Positions 1-12,164 of a stretch of 64,000 bases of DNA are shown piece after piece. The translations under genes were made by a program, and so were the position numbers. Positions within the stretch are counted from its first letter, which is position 1. The number at the start of each line of letters is the position of its first letter. The stretch spans positions 104,374,709 to 104,438,708 of the forward strand of contig CM066737.1 of the NCBI GenBank assembly GCA_033961575.1, read 5' to 3'. The notes below the pieces were generated by a model. It was not told the DNA's origin and searched no databases. It saw only the letters and a program-made list of their open reading frames with translations. This stretch comes from Aselliscus stoliczkanus (lineage: Eukaryota > Chordata > Mammalia > Chiroptera > Hipposideridae).

Positions 1-183
1 CATGCATGTCTATATATTTATGTGTACATATCATGATATATACACATGTATGATGCACACATGCATATATATATATATCCACATACTTTTATTTGACTAT
101 TTCACATCCTTCTAAATTCAAAATACTCCAAGCTGAATTCATCTTCCCCATTCCCATCAGAACTTCATTCTTCCTTTCATATG
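1..183. repeat. TA/CA-rich low-complexity sequence
   Basis: Alternating purine-pyrimidine sequence (ATATAT runs, CATGCA and TGTATA units) that resumes at 544-600 on the other side of the mariner-type element. The element therefore interrupted one simple-repeat tract. Confidence 0.6.
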
Positions 184-185
184 TA

Positions 186-543
186 CAGGGTGGCCCATAA
201 GTCACTTGCTCCTTTAAAAATTGAATAAAACTTTTGATTGTTAATTAATTAATTTATTGTTTTTAATAATGTTAAGTACAAAAGTGGAATTTTTTTTTAG
301 CTATTTATGAAAAATGATGTCACATAAATAAGCCCCCATTGGAAATAACACATATATGCTCTCTGAGTTGAAACAATGGAATGCTGATTTTTGAAATAAA
401 ATTTGACAATTTTTTATGTGTTGCTCCTTCATGTATTTTTCTGTGATAAATTTCCCAAACTTTTAAAATCTGAAACATTTTTTTTAATTAATGACAAGCA
501 CAATTAAACTTTTAAATGGGAAAGTGACTTATGGGCCACCTTG
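186..543. mobile_element. Mariner-type non-autonomous element with inverted ends
   Basis: 358 bases with near-identical inverted ends: left CAGGGTGGCCCATAAGTCAC, and the right end reversed starts CAAGGTGGCCCATAAGTCAC. TA flanks both sides (184-185 and 544-545), the target duplication of Tc1/mariner elements. The inside is AT-rich without a transposase frame, so it depended on an enzyme supplied elsewhere. It sits in a TATA/TGTG-rich setting. Confidence 0.85.
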
Positions 544-560
544 TATATACATACATGTGT

Positions 561-1329
561 GTAAATGTGTTCATAAACATATATACATATGTGTGTGTTG
601 TAAATGAGCCACTGGAGCTTAGAAATCACAGCCTAAAATTTAGAATTGAGAAATTTCAACCTAAGGAACCATTGGAATCTATTTAGAAAGGGTGACTTCA
701 TGAGAGAGAGAGAGAGAGAGAGACACGGGGCATCTAGATGAGCCTGCTAAATATTCACAGGTGGATCCTAAAGAGACTAGGAGGTGTGACCACAACAGTG
801 GACGATAGTGCTGCGGGGAGAAGGATTTCCTTCTTACATGGGCATGTGTCTAGGCAGTGCTTGACTGGAGATAGGAGCCCAAGGAATAACGTCTGAGTAT
901 TTGTCACTGTTTGGTTTTTTAAAGCATATATTTCTTGTGTACCTGCTATGCTGAGGGAGGCACGGAGGACGCTAGGAAATCTCACAGAGCCTCAGGCAGG
1001 TGGGGAGATGAAGCTTAAATCACTAACATAACACATTGCGGTGACTGAGGAAATGCGGTGGCTTCAGTGAGCAGGGCATCTCTGGGCACTGTGGGTCACA
1101 GGGGAGGAACATCAGCGCTGAGCCTGAGGGGTGGGTGGCGTGATCCTCAGCCAGGCACTCCTGATGCAGGACAGGATTGTGACCCTACTGTGGCATCATC
1201 CAAAATGAGATGGTTCACAGAAATTCATTAGCTAGATGATGCAGATGTCTTTAGAAACTTTTAAACCAAATATTACATGCTCTCTGAAGCTATCACTTTG
1301 ATTGACTCTCCCTTGGCAATTTTTTGTTT
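561..1329. other. No gene; unique sequence with a (GA)n run
   Basis: Only a (GA) run at 703-722 stands out. No coding signal or recognisable transposon is seen in the rest. Confidence 0.5.
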
Positions 1330-1905
1330 GTAAATCATGCATTTGGTGTTGTATCTAAATACCCATCACCAAACCCAAGGTCGTGCAGATTTTTCTCCTA
1401 TATTTTCCGCTAGGAGTCTTATAGGTTTACATTTTAGGTTTTGGTCCATGATCCATTTTGAGTTCATTTTTCTGTGAGGTATGTGTCTAAGCTCATATTT
1501 TGCATACGGACATCCAGTTATTCCAGCATCAGTTGTTGAAAAGAATATCTTTTCTCCATCAAATTACCTTTGTCAGAAGTCAGTTGACTCTGTGTGGGCC
1601 TATTTCTGGGCTCTCTTCTGTTCCACTCATCTTTGTGTTTGTCTTTTTGTTATAACCACACAGCCCTGATTTGATGTAGCTTTAGTATAAGTCTTGAAAT
1701 TGGGTGATGTGAGTGCTCTGACTTTGTTCTTCTTTTCCAGGATTATTTTGGCTGTTCTAGTTACTTAGTCTTTCCACAAGAGCTTTAGAATTCGCTTGTT
1801 GATAGCTACAAAAAGGCTTGCCAGGATTTTGCCTCGATGGCATTTGCATTAGATCGACAGATCAAATTGGAAAGAATTAAACTATCATTTTGAACATCAG
1901 TTTTG
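1330..1905 (-). repeat. L1 fragment (ORF2 region), antisense
   Basis: Resembles the antisense of the L1 ORF2 reverse-transcriptase region: phrases such as CAGCATCAGTTGTTGAAAAG and TTCCACTCATCTTTGTGTTT are typical. Frames are broken. Old, truncated copy. Confidence 0.75.
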
Positions 1906-4360
1906 AAGTTGAGCTTTAATCCCTAGAAGATCTGGAATGAGGAGGGACCCAAATGAGAAACTATCCAGGCCAGTGAAACATCAGTTTACAGAGAAAAAGG
2001 TGCTTTTGCATGTGCTGTAGATGAGAAGGCAAAATGGAGGTCAGAGCTGAGAATTTGGGGGCTTAAAAATTAGGGAAAGCAGAGAGATGGAGGCTGTCAG
2101 GATCAGTGACTGCAGACAGTCACACACACAAAGATGAACTGCGGTCCCAGTGTGGGGAACTTGGGCTTGGGTCAGGAGCCCTGTCTAGGCATTTAATAAA
2201 GACAGGAGGCTAGCGCGGCGGGGGCATGGTTGGGAGGCAAAGCAGATGGCCTTGACATCATTTTTAGCTGCCTTCTTCTCCCTTCAGGAAGGGAGAAGGC
2301 AAGAATGCATGGTCTGCCTTCCAGGGTCAAGCTTAGCTGAGCTGGCCCGCGGTTCCATTGTGGCCCCTGAGGGAGCTCTGACACTCTGAATCGCCTCTGC
2401 CTGCCTTTCCTGGGGGCCTTGAAAATCAGTGCGCCTGCGCCATGATTAAGGCACTGGAGAGTGCATGAAGAAGGGTGTCGTTTTAAGTATCCCTGATGGG
2501 ACTGACTTATTGTTAAAGGGCAGAGCCCTTTCAAAGAATTCATTCTGAGGAATCTTAATTTCTTCCACTTGAATTGAAACGCGATCTTTTAGAGAATTAA
2601 TATTTAGGGGCATGGAACACAAATCATTGTTTTTGCTGACCCCTTACAGATTCACTAGATTGATGTTTTTATGACATTTTAAATTCCCAGTCTGGGTTGC
2701 CAACCTGTGCCTGTTAAAGCTTTAGGATCGTCCTTCAGCAAAGACAAAGGTGACAGGGACAGCCTTTGGGAAAAGGTAACATGATGTGATGGCTCACACC
2801 AACCCATAATCAGTCAGTCTTGGGGTAATCTGAGCATCGGTGTTGCCTTTCAGCCCTTTTTTCCTCTTTTTATGACTGGAGATTGGAAACAGATAAATAA
2901 ACATGGCAAGGGTGTCTCCTCTGAGAATTCCCTTTAATAAGTATTTACAGTAACTGGATTTCTTCATTTTGTCAAGGAGGAAGGGCGCTGTCACACTCCG
3001 TAGCAGGATTGGAGGAAGAGTTTAGGGTTTATAATTATTTTTTTTAATCAAAGAGTTTAATTGCAATTTAATGACAAGAGGGAAGATGCTTATTACACAG
3101 TGGCTCAATAAATATTTTCTAATAAGTCTTGAGGCCATGTGAGAGGAGGATTGCTTTAAGAAAATTAAAAAACACAAGCTGCTTTGAGGGAGGCAAATCA
3201 TTACATTCAAGACACTGTTGCTAAGAGCAGCCTTGCCTACCCCTCCTCCTCTCTCTCCCCTGCTTTTAAAAAGCTGAAGCTTAAAAGCCTCCATTGTGTG
3301 GAGGGGAGAAATATGCTAATTTGAGGCACATTTCCCCTCCGAGTCTTTTTTTCGGCCTGTCATAGCTGAGATATGAATGATGATAAAGAGAGGAGAAGGC
3401 GGCTTTCCGAGGGCTCGGGGCTCCCTATTGTGCAGGGAGAAAGGGGATGAATAGGGTGACAACTCAAGTCACCCGTGAAGCCCCTCAGGTCTGTGGGCTG
3501 CCCAGAGCTGAGTGGGTTCTCATGGGTTTGCTCTGCCCTCCCCACCAAGTGCCTCCTCTTGTCATCTTTGCTAGGCAGCCATGTTTTATAGGGGACTCAG
3601 GCCGCCCCCCTGCAGGAAGGCTGTGTGCTTAAAATTATTAAATACTAAAGGCATCAGGGTGGAGAACTTTGCAAGGGACTCGGGATGGGGGCCTTCCTCC
3701 TAGACAAGGCATAGCTGAGAAAAATGAAATCGGTGGTTTGAAATGCCAGCAAAAACTTTATTATGCAAAGACCATGATTGAATGGTTATCTAGATACTTG
3801 TGCTTTCAAAGTCCTGTCTTATCATGATTTAATACAATTTGTCTTGTGTTTAGTTTTCTCGTCTTCAGCTTATTCAACTGACTCTCTCCTTGGATAACTA
3901 GATGTGTAGCTAAATTTTTATGTGTTAAACTTGAATTTTTATGTGACAAACTTAATGAGGATTTTTATACAACGAGATGACAGTATTGGATGTGGACTCC
4001 TACATTCAACAATAGGAAAAACATGTTTTCTTTCCTGCTCTGACTGGCTGCTTTTTATGTAGGGAAGTGCATTGATTTAATTCCTTGTGGACACATTTTA
4101 GCTCAGTTAGTTTTTTAAATGTGTGAATTTTATAACTGAAGAATAACGCAAGCATTACCAAACAGCCACTAAGACCTGCAGAAATATTTCCAAATTGAAA
4201 TTTCACATGACTCATTGGAGGCGATTTGTATATTTGTCGTGTATACTTGTAGTGTATCTTGTATAGTTCATGAAAGTGAATTTTATACCACCGTTTGAAT
4301 GTTAATTGAATTCTAGGTTTGTGTTGAGTACACAGTGAATAATGATGCTATAATAGGCCC
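1906..4360. other. No gene; unique upstream sequence, possible regulatory block at 3030-3760
   Basis: No recognisable transposon. 3030-3760 is non-repetitive with an octamer-like ATGCTAAT (3313-3320) and short GC-rich patches; it could be a conserved non-coding element, but conservation cannot be judged from one sequence. Short frames on both strands show no family features. Confidence 0.35.
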
Positions 4361-4448
4361 TAGGTGTCCTTGGGGGAGTGGTTCCAGGAAGGCCAGGAAG
4401 CTCAAGTCCCTTATATAAAATGGCATCGTATTTGCATATAACTTACAC

Positions 4449-4740
4449 AGTTAGCCCTCCATATCTGCTGGTTCCACATTTGCCGATTCAACCATGGATC
4501 GAAAATATTTGGATAAAACAATTCCAGAAAGTTGAATAATGCAGTATAAAAACTATTTACATAGCATTTACATTATATTAGGTATTATAAGTCATCTAGA
4601 GATTATTTAAAGTATAGAATGTATGTAGGTTGCATGCAAATACTACACCATTTTATATAAGAGACTTGAGCATCCGGGGACTTTGGTTAGGGGTGTGTGG
4701 TCCTGGAACCAATGCCCTGAGGATACTGTGTGTGCAGAGT
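4449..4740 (+). mobile_element. Second Tigger (MER2-like) element nested in the first
   Basis: Starts CAGTTAGCCCTCCATATCTG and contains GATCGAAAATATTTGGA and GGTCCTGGAACCAATGCCC, all typical of MER2. It is opposite in orientation to the surrounding copy, so bases 4366-4448 and 4640-4735 are imperfect reverse complements. Confidence 0.7.
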
Positions 4741-4834
4741 TCACCTATACATCACTTCATTCTTATGGATTCAGTGTAGTGGCAAATTCAAGTTTTGCTT
4801 CTTGGAATTTTCTGAGATTTTTTCCCCCCAAATA

Positions 4835-5075
4835 CAGAGGGTGCCAAAAAAAATTTATACACACTTTAAGAAAGGAAAAAACTATTAAAATTGTAACACT
4901 CAATATATACTGATAACAAAAGATGAATCCAAGTCACGTGTGACTTCTGCAATGACAAGAGGTGCTCAAGGTGGTTCCCATCAGCGTCCAGACACTTCTG
5001 ATGACGGCAAACTACTGCTTGAGCAACGTTGACTGAAGTGTCCACTTGTATAGATTTTTTTTGGTATGCCCGGTG
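4835..5075 (-). mobile_element. Mariner-type MITE, copy 1
   Basis: 241 bases between TA duplications (4833-4834, 5076-5077). Left end CAGAGGGTGCCAAAAA; right end reversed CACCGGGCATACCAAAAAA. The minus strand keeps a short coding remnant reading LDADGNHLEHLL, which looks like the C-terminus of a mariner/IS630-type transposase. About 94% like copy 2 at 59853. It interrupts a Tigger element at its TA. Confidence 0.8.
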
Positions 5076-5139
5076 TATTTGACCTGCAGTTGGTGAAATT
5101 CGTGGATACAAAAACCGTTGATACAGAGGGCCGACTGTA

Positions 5140-6081
5140 GTATGCTTTAGGTGTGAAATGAAAATACAGGATGTCTTTATTGCAATGGTCTCTAATGTGC
5201 TTTTAAAACAACAAAAAAAGTTAAACATTGCACCTTGGTTTCTCTTATAGATAAATTTAGAAAAGCTAAAACATGATAAATCTTTGCCCTGTAAAAATGG
5301 GAAGTTATTTACACCCGCGGGATTTCATTGGATAGAAACTAGGGTTAGAGCTTATTCATTCACCTCTACAAAAAGGTAGCTCAGATACCTGGATTCATGC
5401 AGGTACTCCATGACTGAGACTACGCGGATGTGTTTCTTCCTTGAATTAAGGTCGGGGCTCTGTTCACTGGCATGGTAAGCATACTTTAGCATTAAAATCA
5501 CAGGCTGTAAAGAGCTACCATCAATCTGTTTTTCTGATGGAATTCATAGCAGGTCAGGGATCTCATAGTGAAAGCAGATCAGCCTCCTATTTTAGTGACT
5601 TAAAGTGCCAGCTGCTACTGGTTGTAAGCCCAAGACTTCTCTCATTCAGCCTCACACAGAGCACAAAGCAATGGTTTAGCGCAGGTTTTGTTTGTTTAAC
5701 TTCAACCGGTGGCGTAAGACCAGCGTGTAAGAGAAGAGCCCTGATATTCTAGGCAGGGTCTTGGATGTGTTTCTTAGTTAGCCTTGTCATGCCTGGGAAC
5801 TGCCGCTGTCTTCTTATCTCCAGGAGCGGAAAGCTCGTGCATCATTTTGTTGAACATTTTTGCCATGTAGCAGTGATCATGTACTTATACATTTCACTAT
5901 AAAAATGTAAAAGTTGAATGAAACCGGGAGTTAAGCAAACCCCGAAAGCAAGACTTCTTGCCCCTGATTTGAAACTCACTGATGCGCAAAACCGTCTTAG
6001 AGTTCTTGATGGTTCCGGCTGACTGCTGATAATGGTTCTATGACTCGGAAAAAGACTAATATAATGACAGCCTTCAAAAAG
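5140..6081. other. No gene; unique sequence
   Basis: No coding frame with family features and no transposon that I recognise. Confidence 0.4.
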
Positions 6082-6090
6082 GCACATGTA

Positions 6091-6199
6091 GGGCCAGCCG
6101 AGTGGCGTGGTGGTTAAGCGCTGGCTTGGCATGCCAGCAGCCCGGGTTCGGATCCCACATATGAGGGCCAGTGACACTGCCCTCTTAAAAAAAAAAAAG
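6091..6199 (+). repeat. tRNA-derived SINE, short type (type A)
   Basis: Starts GGGCCAGCCGAGTGGC, has an A-box-like GTGGTTAAGCGC and a B-box-like GGTTCGGATCC, and ends in an A run. Flanked by the duplication RCACATGTA (6082-6090, 6200-6208). One of six short type A copies in the window. Confidence 0.85.
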
Positions 6200-6254
6200 A
6201 CACATGTAGATGACTAGCTGTTATCTACATTACCATATATTTAACACTTAACAC

Positions 6255-6425
6255 AGTAGCCAGGAATCCTTCTTAACATTTTGCTACATTATCGTTTAAT
6301 CTGCCCAGTCACTTTAAGGTGGGTAGACGAAATATTCTCTGGCTCTATAGATAAGGATTGGACACACAGAGGTGTTGAGCAACTTGCTTCCCTGGCAGAG
6401 CCGGGGAAAATCTTGAACTCCTAGT
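6255..6425 (-). repeat. MIR fragment
   Basis: Reverse-oriented MIR: TAGATAAGGATTGGACACAC and GAGCAACTTGC resemble the MIR core read on the opposite strand. A further short MIR tail lies at 6900-6975. Confidence 0.5.
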
Positions 6426-7108
6426 TTTTACAGTGGGGTCTAGGACTCACGAGGAAACTGAAATTCCTAGTCCTGCTCCTCATCCCTCAGGTACCCATTC
6501 AGAGAGTATTTCTTCCAAAGCCTTCCTTGCTACCCACGGCCCCAGCCCTTACCTGCCATTCTCCCCGCAAGCTTTGTTCCATCCCTGCCCCATGACTCCC
6601 CTGTCTGCCCTGGGTTTGTGTGAGTTCAGGGAGGCTGAGGACCAGATCCTTCTTGGTGGCCAATCAACAACACTCATAACAGTCATGTTGCACCTGTGTT
6701 GAGGAATGAATGAGACATGGAGCTTAATGCCCATGGACTGTCCATCCTGGTGGGAGGTATACTCTGTGATTCCAGCCGCCACAATGCCCCCCACATGAGT
6801 GGACAGGTAAAGATTTGCTGACTCAAAAGTGAATATTGAACGTTGGTGTCCCTCTACTCCCGAGAGCACCTTAGCTCCTCGAATGAGAAACTATCTCCAC
6901 TCTCTTTTAAGATTCACAGTGCCTGGCACAATCCCTGCCACATGGCTGGCATTTGATAAAAATGTGTCAAGTAAACAAGTTATTAAAAGTTAAAATATTT
7001 ATAACTTGTTCTAGGCATTGTTAGCAGTAAATTACAAGTATTTAAACAACCAAGAATTGGCCTTCATCACTTTCTGTGTATTTTCAACTATGAGCTTTCA
7101 TGTGTTTT

Positions 7109-7265
7109 TTTTTTTTTGTTTTTTTTTTTTAGCTGAGTCATCCTGCCACCAGTTGGCAGCTCAACGGCAACTCAGCTCGGGCTGGCCTCGAACTGCTGTT
7201 GCTCAGAGCTCAGCTCGCACTCTTGAGCGAGCTCTTAACCCACTGAGCCCCTCGGCTGGCCCCTA
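7109..7265 (-). repeat. tRNA-derived SINE, type B
   Basis: Reverse orientation. On the minus strand it starts GGGGCCAGCCGAGGGGCTCA, followed by TTAAGAGCTCGCTCAAGAGT. T run on the left. Duplication TCATGTGTTTT at 7098-7108 and 7266-7276, without mismatch. Confidence 0.85.
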
Positions 7266-7289
7266 TCATGTGTTTTCAATCCAAAAATA

Positions 7290-8970
7290 ATGAGAGATCT
7301 GGATTTTGGATGGATGAGGAAGAGGAGGGCAAAGAGAAGGAAATGGAAATAGTCTGGCTGTAAGTTCAACAGTTACAATTTTAGGCAGAAGATTTAGAGA
7401 ATGGTTAGGGCAGCCTAACTGGGATGCATTACAGCAAATATGCTAGTTGTCTGCTTTTTATTCACAATGATAAATGTAATCGTGGGCAGATTAAACTGTG
7501 AAATAATTTCTCTGCCACCCCCCACCGAATGTATTAATATAAATATGGGGCTAACAGGCTTGAAATTCATATCTCATTTCTTTTGAATACTTCCACTAAG
7601 TTTAGTAGCAATTAGTGAAAAATAATCAAATTACTTTTTAAAAAGGAGTAAATATACTGGATAATTAACATAATTGACTGATCAACTATTTGGTGTGAAT
7701 ATGACAAATTACCTGTCACTTTCACCCAGGAAACTGACGGAGCAGCAGATAATGTTGCACAGCAAATCCCTCAAACACGATTTTTGACATTTTAAGCTAA
7801 TTATCAGGGTGGCCAATTAGAATAAATTTTCTAAATACATTTGAGTTTCATTTTATAATAAATCACAATGCCTTCTTCAATTTACCCTTTATATGCCAAT
7901 CCCTAGGATCAGGCAGTCACTTAAAAATAAAAAAAAGGTACGAACTCACGTCGAGCTTCGGGAATTGAAGAATTAGCCCAAATCAAGGATTTCTTTATTT
8001 TTCTCTGTTATTGCAAACAGTAGTGAGCACTTCCTATTTGGCAATATAACAGCAACAGCTTGGATTCTTTTAATACTTTATCATGTTAAGTGCTTAGAGG
8101 CATTTCATATTCCCCCCAAAGCATCCATTCTTAGCTGTGGAACATATCATACTCGTGTGCCACAATTATTGGTGAGAAATTCCAATCTGTTACTAATAAT
8201 GAAGCATGGAGATGTGCACCGATTTCCTTTTTCTTTTTATAAATGTATGCATCTATTCTTAGCATACACCACTGTCTCTCCCTTGTACATCAATCAGCTT
8301 TCCCGAGTGGGCAAGAATGAGTGGGATCTCAGCTTGGGAGCTGATTGCCAGTAATCCTTGGTCCACCCCTGACAATGGGTGGAGCAGATGACCTTTATCC
8401 ATCCATTATGCTCTGGTGAGGACTGGTTGACAAGCTCCATCCTGGAGTTTTATTGCCTTTGTGAAAAAGCCTTTCCAACCCCACTCCGGTCTTGCCTATT
8501 AATCATAACAGCTACTTTTTATTGAGTGTTTGTAGCTCTTGTGCAGAGCCCATGGCATGCGTTAGCTCACTTAATCCATTGGCATGGTTTATCAGTGGCT
8601 TTTCATTAAAAAGATAAATTGACGCTAACAAGCATTGATTTCCAAAGATTTATGTTGTCTTCCTCTCTCTTATACTCTGTCTTGGCCCAATACGATGTTA
8701 CTTTTAAATGTATTTTGTAAAATACATGGATGTGTTTTTTCAAAGCTATCGTGTATATTCTAGGAAGAATTATCTATGTCTGGTGTGTGCATTGCAGATT
8801 TGGTTTTCGGGCCGCATCCTAACAGAATATTTACTTTGATAACTATGCACCAGGCAAAAACAAGGGCATATTTGGCTATGAGTCAAGAGACCTGAATCTT
8901 TAGTCCTGTCTTTCCTGATTACAGACTAGAAAAGGAGAGAAGAGCTAGACAGCTTTCAGTTTTTCTTCCT
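7290..8970. other. No gene; AT-rich unique sequence
   Basis: No coding signal. A possible short MIR-like patch at 8505-8600; otherwise nothing recognised. Confidence 0.4.
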
Positions 8971-8979
8971 GTTTTTATT

Positions 8980-9095
8980 TTATTTTTTAATTTTTTTATT
9001 TTTCAGGGCATGTCACTGGCCCTCATATGTGGGACCCGAACCGGGGCCACTGGCGTCCCAAGCCAGCGCTTAACCACCACGCCACTCGGCCGGCT
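8980..9095 (-). repeat. tRNA-derived SINE, type A
   Basis: Reverse orientation: ends GCGCTTAACCACCACGCCAC then TCGGCCGGC, with a T-rich tail on the left. Flanking TTTTTCTT/TGTTTT sequences suggest an imperfect target duplication. Confidence 0.8.
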
Positions 9096-9109
9096 TTTTC
9101 TTGTTTTAA

Positions 9110-12100
9110 GAATTCTGTGTGCACGTAACATTTATTTTAAGCAGGGCCAGAAAATCAAGGAAAAATTGAACAAAATTCTTCTCATTGTAGTTTCTGTGAA
9201 GAAATTCTAGATGGTTTAACTCCAGTGACTTCATCTTAAATGCCTAGTTGGTAAAATGAACATAAGCGGCCTGCCTTCTCAGGGGCCTAAGTGACATTGC
9301 CATCTCCATGGCACAGACCATGGACAAAGACCAACAGCATAGTGCTACAAACCGTCCTCTCTGAATTGACATCCATCATGTGGTAACCACTTTTAAAGCA
9401 TATTAGCCTATTCTGATTCCACTTGAGTGTGTAAGTGACCTCAAGTTGTTTGTTGATTGAAAGCACAGAAGGAACATAATGTTTTAATGTGTACTGGCGT
9501 GTTGCCAACATTACATTATCTTAGTCTCAAAAAATATAGGAAGCATTTTATTAAGTGGCGTGTGAAGTCAGTGTAGAAGATGACATTTACCTGATCTAGT
9601 GATCCTATCTTAATAAGATATATATTCATTTTAGCAATACAGTATGCTGTTGATGTAAAAATTATGAATACTATACAATTTAGGAGAAACTGAAAGTCCC
9701 CGACCCAGCTAAAGTGAGTGGGTCCTTGTCCTCTGCTGGGCGAATCTCAGTCTCTTCCACAGGCTTTTCAGAAGTGCTGGGTGGCAGACAGCTCAGAAGG
9801 AAGCAAAGATAAGATTCTGGGAAACTGTTAGGTCACTCCAAGTGGCACTCTAGTGATGACAAAGGTTCTGATTGGTTGAATGAACAATGTTGAAGATGCA
9901 GGAAACGAGTTTGAGTAAAATTGATTCATAAAGTGTTCATGGGAAAAAGCAATTTTTTCTAATTTACTATTATTTAAGTTTGTTAAGTTCACAAATATTT
10001 AAATGGAAAAAGAAAGCAGGTTAGTTTGGTGTTACTTGTTCCTCAAGAACCTAGGCTGTCTTCTAGAAATCAGTTTCCTGTTTAGAGTATCCATGAGTGA
10101 TCTGTTGAAAAATCTCTTCTAGAGTTTTTTCAGTGATGAGAGAAACTTCTGTTCTCTCCGCTTTAGAAATTTAGAATACATTTTTGTCTTAATTCCTAAC
10201 ATCTCTCAGGCTTCACAGTGATTATCTGTAGCAAGTGTACAGTCACACCCAAATGTTCTTTCAGGATCCTGCTATACATTGTTTGAACCTGGAGACAAAC
10301 TTTTATGTTCTTGCAAAATTGTCAATTTTCCCATTTAGTCATGGCAAACACAACTCAAGTCACAAATATGGCTGCCGAACAAGTGGTTGGCCTCATTTCT
10401 CATGTCCATTGCTGAGGCTGCAGACTATACAGAGGTTGTCCCTCAGATTTTGCCTTTTCCTCCTTGATGCTCTGAATCTACAGATTCCCCAATATGAAGA
10501 CATCATGTGAGATTTTATGATGTCAAATATTTTTGGTGTATTTCAGTGAGATCGCCAAGATTTACTCTTCATTGGTTGCCTTTTCTATGCACTAAGATAT
10601 GTGATGTCTGACCTGACAGGGATGGTTATTTCAAGTTGTCTTAATGGTTCCAATTTTCAAAGCCCACTGATTATTTTAGTAGCGTAAAGGACCTAAACGA
10701 AATGACTTTATCTTATTTCTCCTAATTTTCATCCCAGAAAATAAACAGAAGAGTCAATTTAATAAAATAATACCTTTCAATAAATGTGAATGTATTTAAA
10801 AGTATCTGGTGTTTTGAGTCTTTTTTTACTGTAAATTCTCATCAGCAGTAGACTAAATGAAATAGATTACATTTTGGTGCAATTCATATTTTATACCAAC
10901 CTTGACCCCCCGGCAAGGTACTGGTTTTCTATAGACTTTCCTCTGAACGCTTTTGAATTATGTATCTACAAGTCCTGGGGACTTGAGAAAGTAAATTTCA
11001 TATACTCTGTCGCGCTATGCTATGTATTGGTAAATCTCAAATACTCTGTTGAGCTACATGTTGGCTAGTCATACTGTTCGGTAAATCAGTGATTTCCAGA
11101 CTTCGGTGTACTTAAGCTAGAATCACTTGGTGTGGGACTGCTCGTTTGGGCAGAAAGGTTACATCTAGAATAAAGGGTGAGGAAGGTGATAGGCACGTGC
11201 TCACCCAAATTGCCTTAGTCCACCCTGGCAATTAGAAGGCTGACAAATATCATAGTCCTTCTATCCTAGCCTATCAATAGCCTATTTTTTTTAATTGTGA
11301 AAGGTACATAAATACATTGCTTCAATTTTACTAAAAATTATAATCCCCAATCCACGAAGAAGAGATCTTAACCAATCTTAAAACTCTCTTTCTACAGATA
11401 TCTGTTTGGAAAAATCAAAACATGAGAATATGAAACTCAACTTTTGTCTTTTCCACTGAATAGCACTAAGTTTTATCCAATTTATTTCTAAAATACATTT
11501 CCAAGTGGCTAATGGTGTACATTTTATAAAATATCTTTGTAATAGTTTTACTGGTTTCCATTGTCTTTGTGTTCTTAACAATAGGAAGATAAGTTTAGTG
11601 TAGCCATCTTGAGAGCTTAAAGGTCTGGGGAAGGTATGGAGATGGGCAATGCCCTTAGAAATACACTCAGTCCAGACAAAGGCTCAGAAGTCAACCCCTC
11701 AGGGACAAAAATACCTGGAAGGATGTAGAATCGCCAGCTCCTCCTTCTCTCTACCTCCCCCTTGGACCTGCGTGATGGTGGTGGGTGCATGAAGCCCTTA
11801 CGAGAGGGACTTCCTAAGTCCCTCTCGGAGGCATTGTGCTGGGGCTCTATGGGCAGTGTGCCACTGCTCTGGCCATAGCCTGATGAAGGGAGTTCTGTGA
11901 GCCCTTTTACTAGATGGTGAAGCTGAGAACCTCATTCAGCTGGGGAGGTGCACAGCCTGTGTTTTACCAGAGATTGGGGAGGATGAATGGGGGAGCTCCA
12001 GGCCATTATGGGGAGAATGTAGCAACTTGTGGAAGAGCCATTCCAAGCAAGTCCTTGGTGGTGACCTGGATTCTTCGAAGTAGTCGATGCAGCTGCTCAC

Positions 12101-12160
12101 CTAGTCACCTGGGCCCTTGTTTAGCTTGGCTCGTGTCTGACTCCCAAGTTTCCAGCTTTG
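9110..12160. other. No gene; unique AT-rich sequence
   Basis: About 3 kb without recognisable transposons or exons. Short frames show no domain and no codon bias. Confidence 0.4.
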
Positions 12161-12164
12161 GCAT

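Larger units (their letters stand above)
4366..5132 (-). mobile_element. Tigger (MER2-like) element, interrupted twice
   Basis: A minus-oriented pogo/Tigger MER2-like element in three pieces: 4366-4448, 4741-4832 and 5078-5132 (right end GAGGGCCGACTG). The gaps are filled by a plus-oriented copy of the same kind and by a mariner MITE. The internal piece TTCAAGTTTTGCTTCTTGGA matches the usual MER2 interior read in reverse. Confidence 0.7.

Noticed and set aside
4866..5228. 120-codon minus-strand frame as a possible gene
   Set aside because: It is the transposase remnant of the MITE read on into Tigger and flanking sequence; not a functional transposase.
6091..6199. Possible tRNA gene
   Set aside because: The A- and B-box-like motifs belong to a SINE with a poly-A tail and target duplication; no full cloverleaf is kept.
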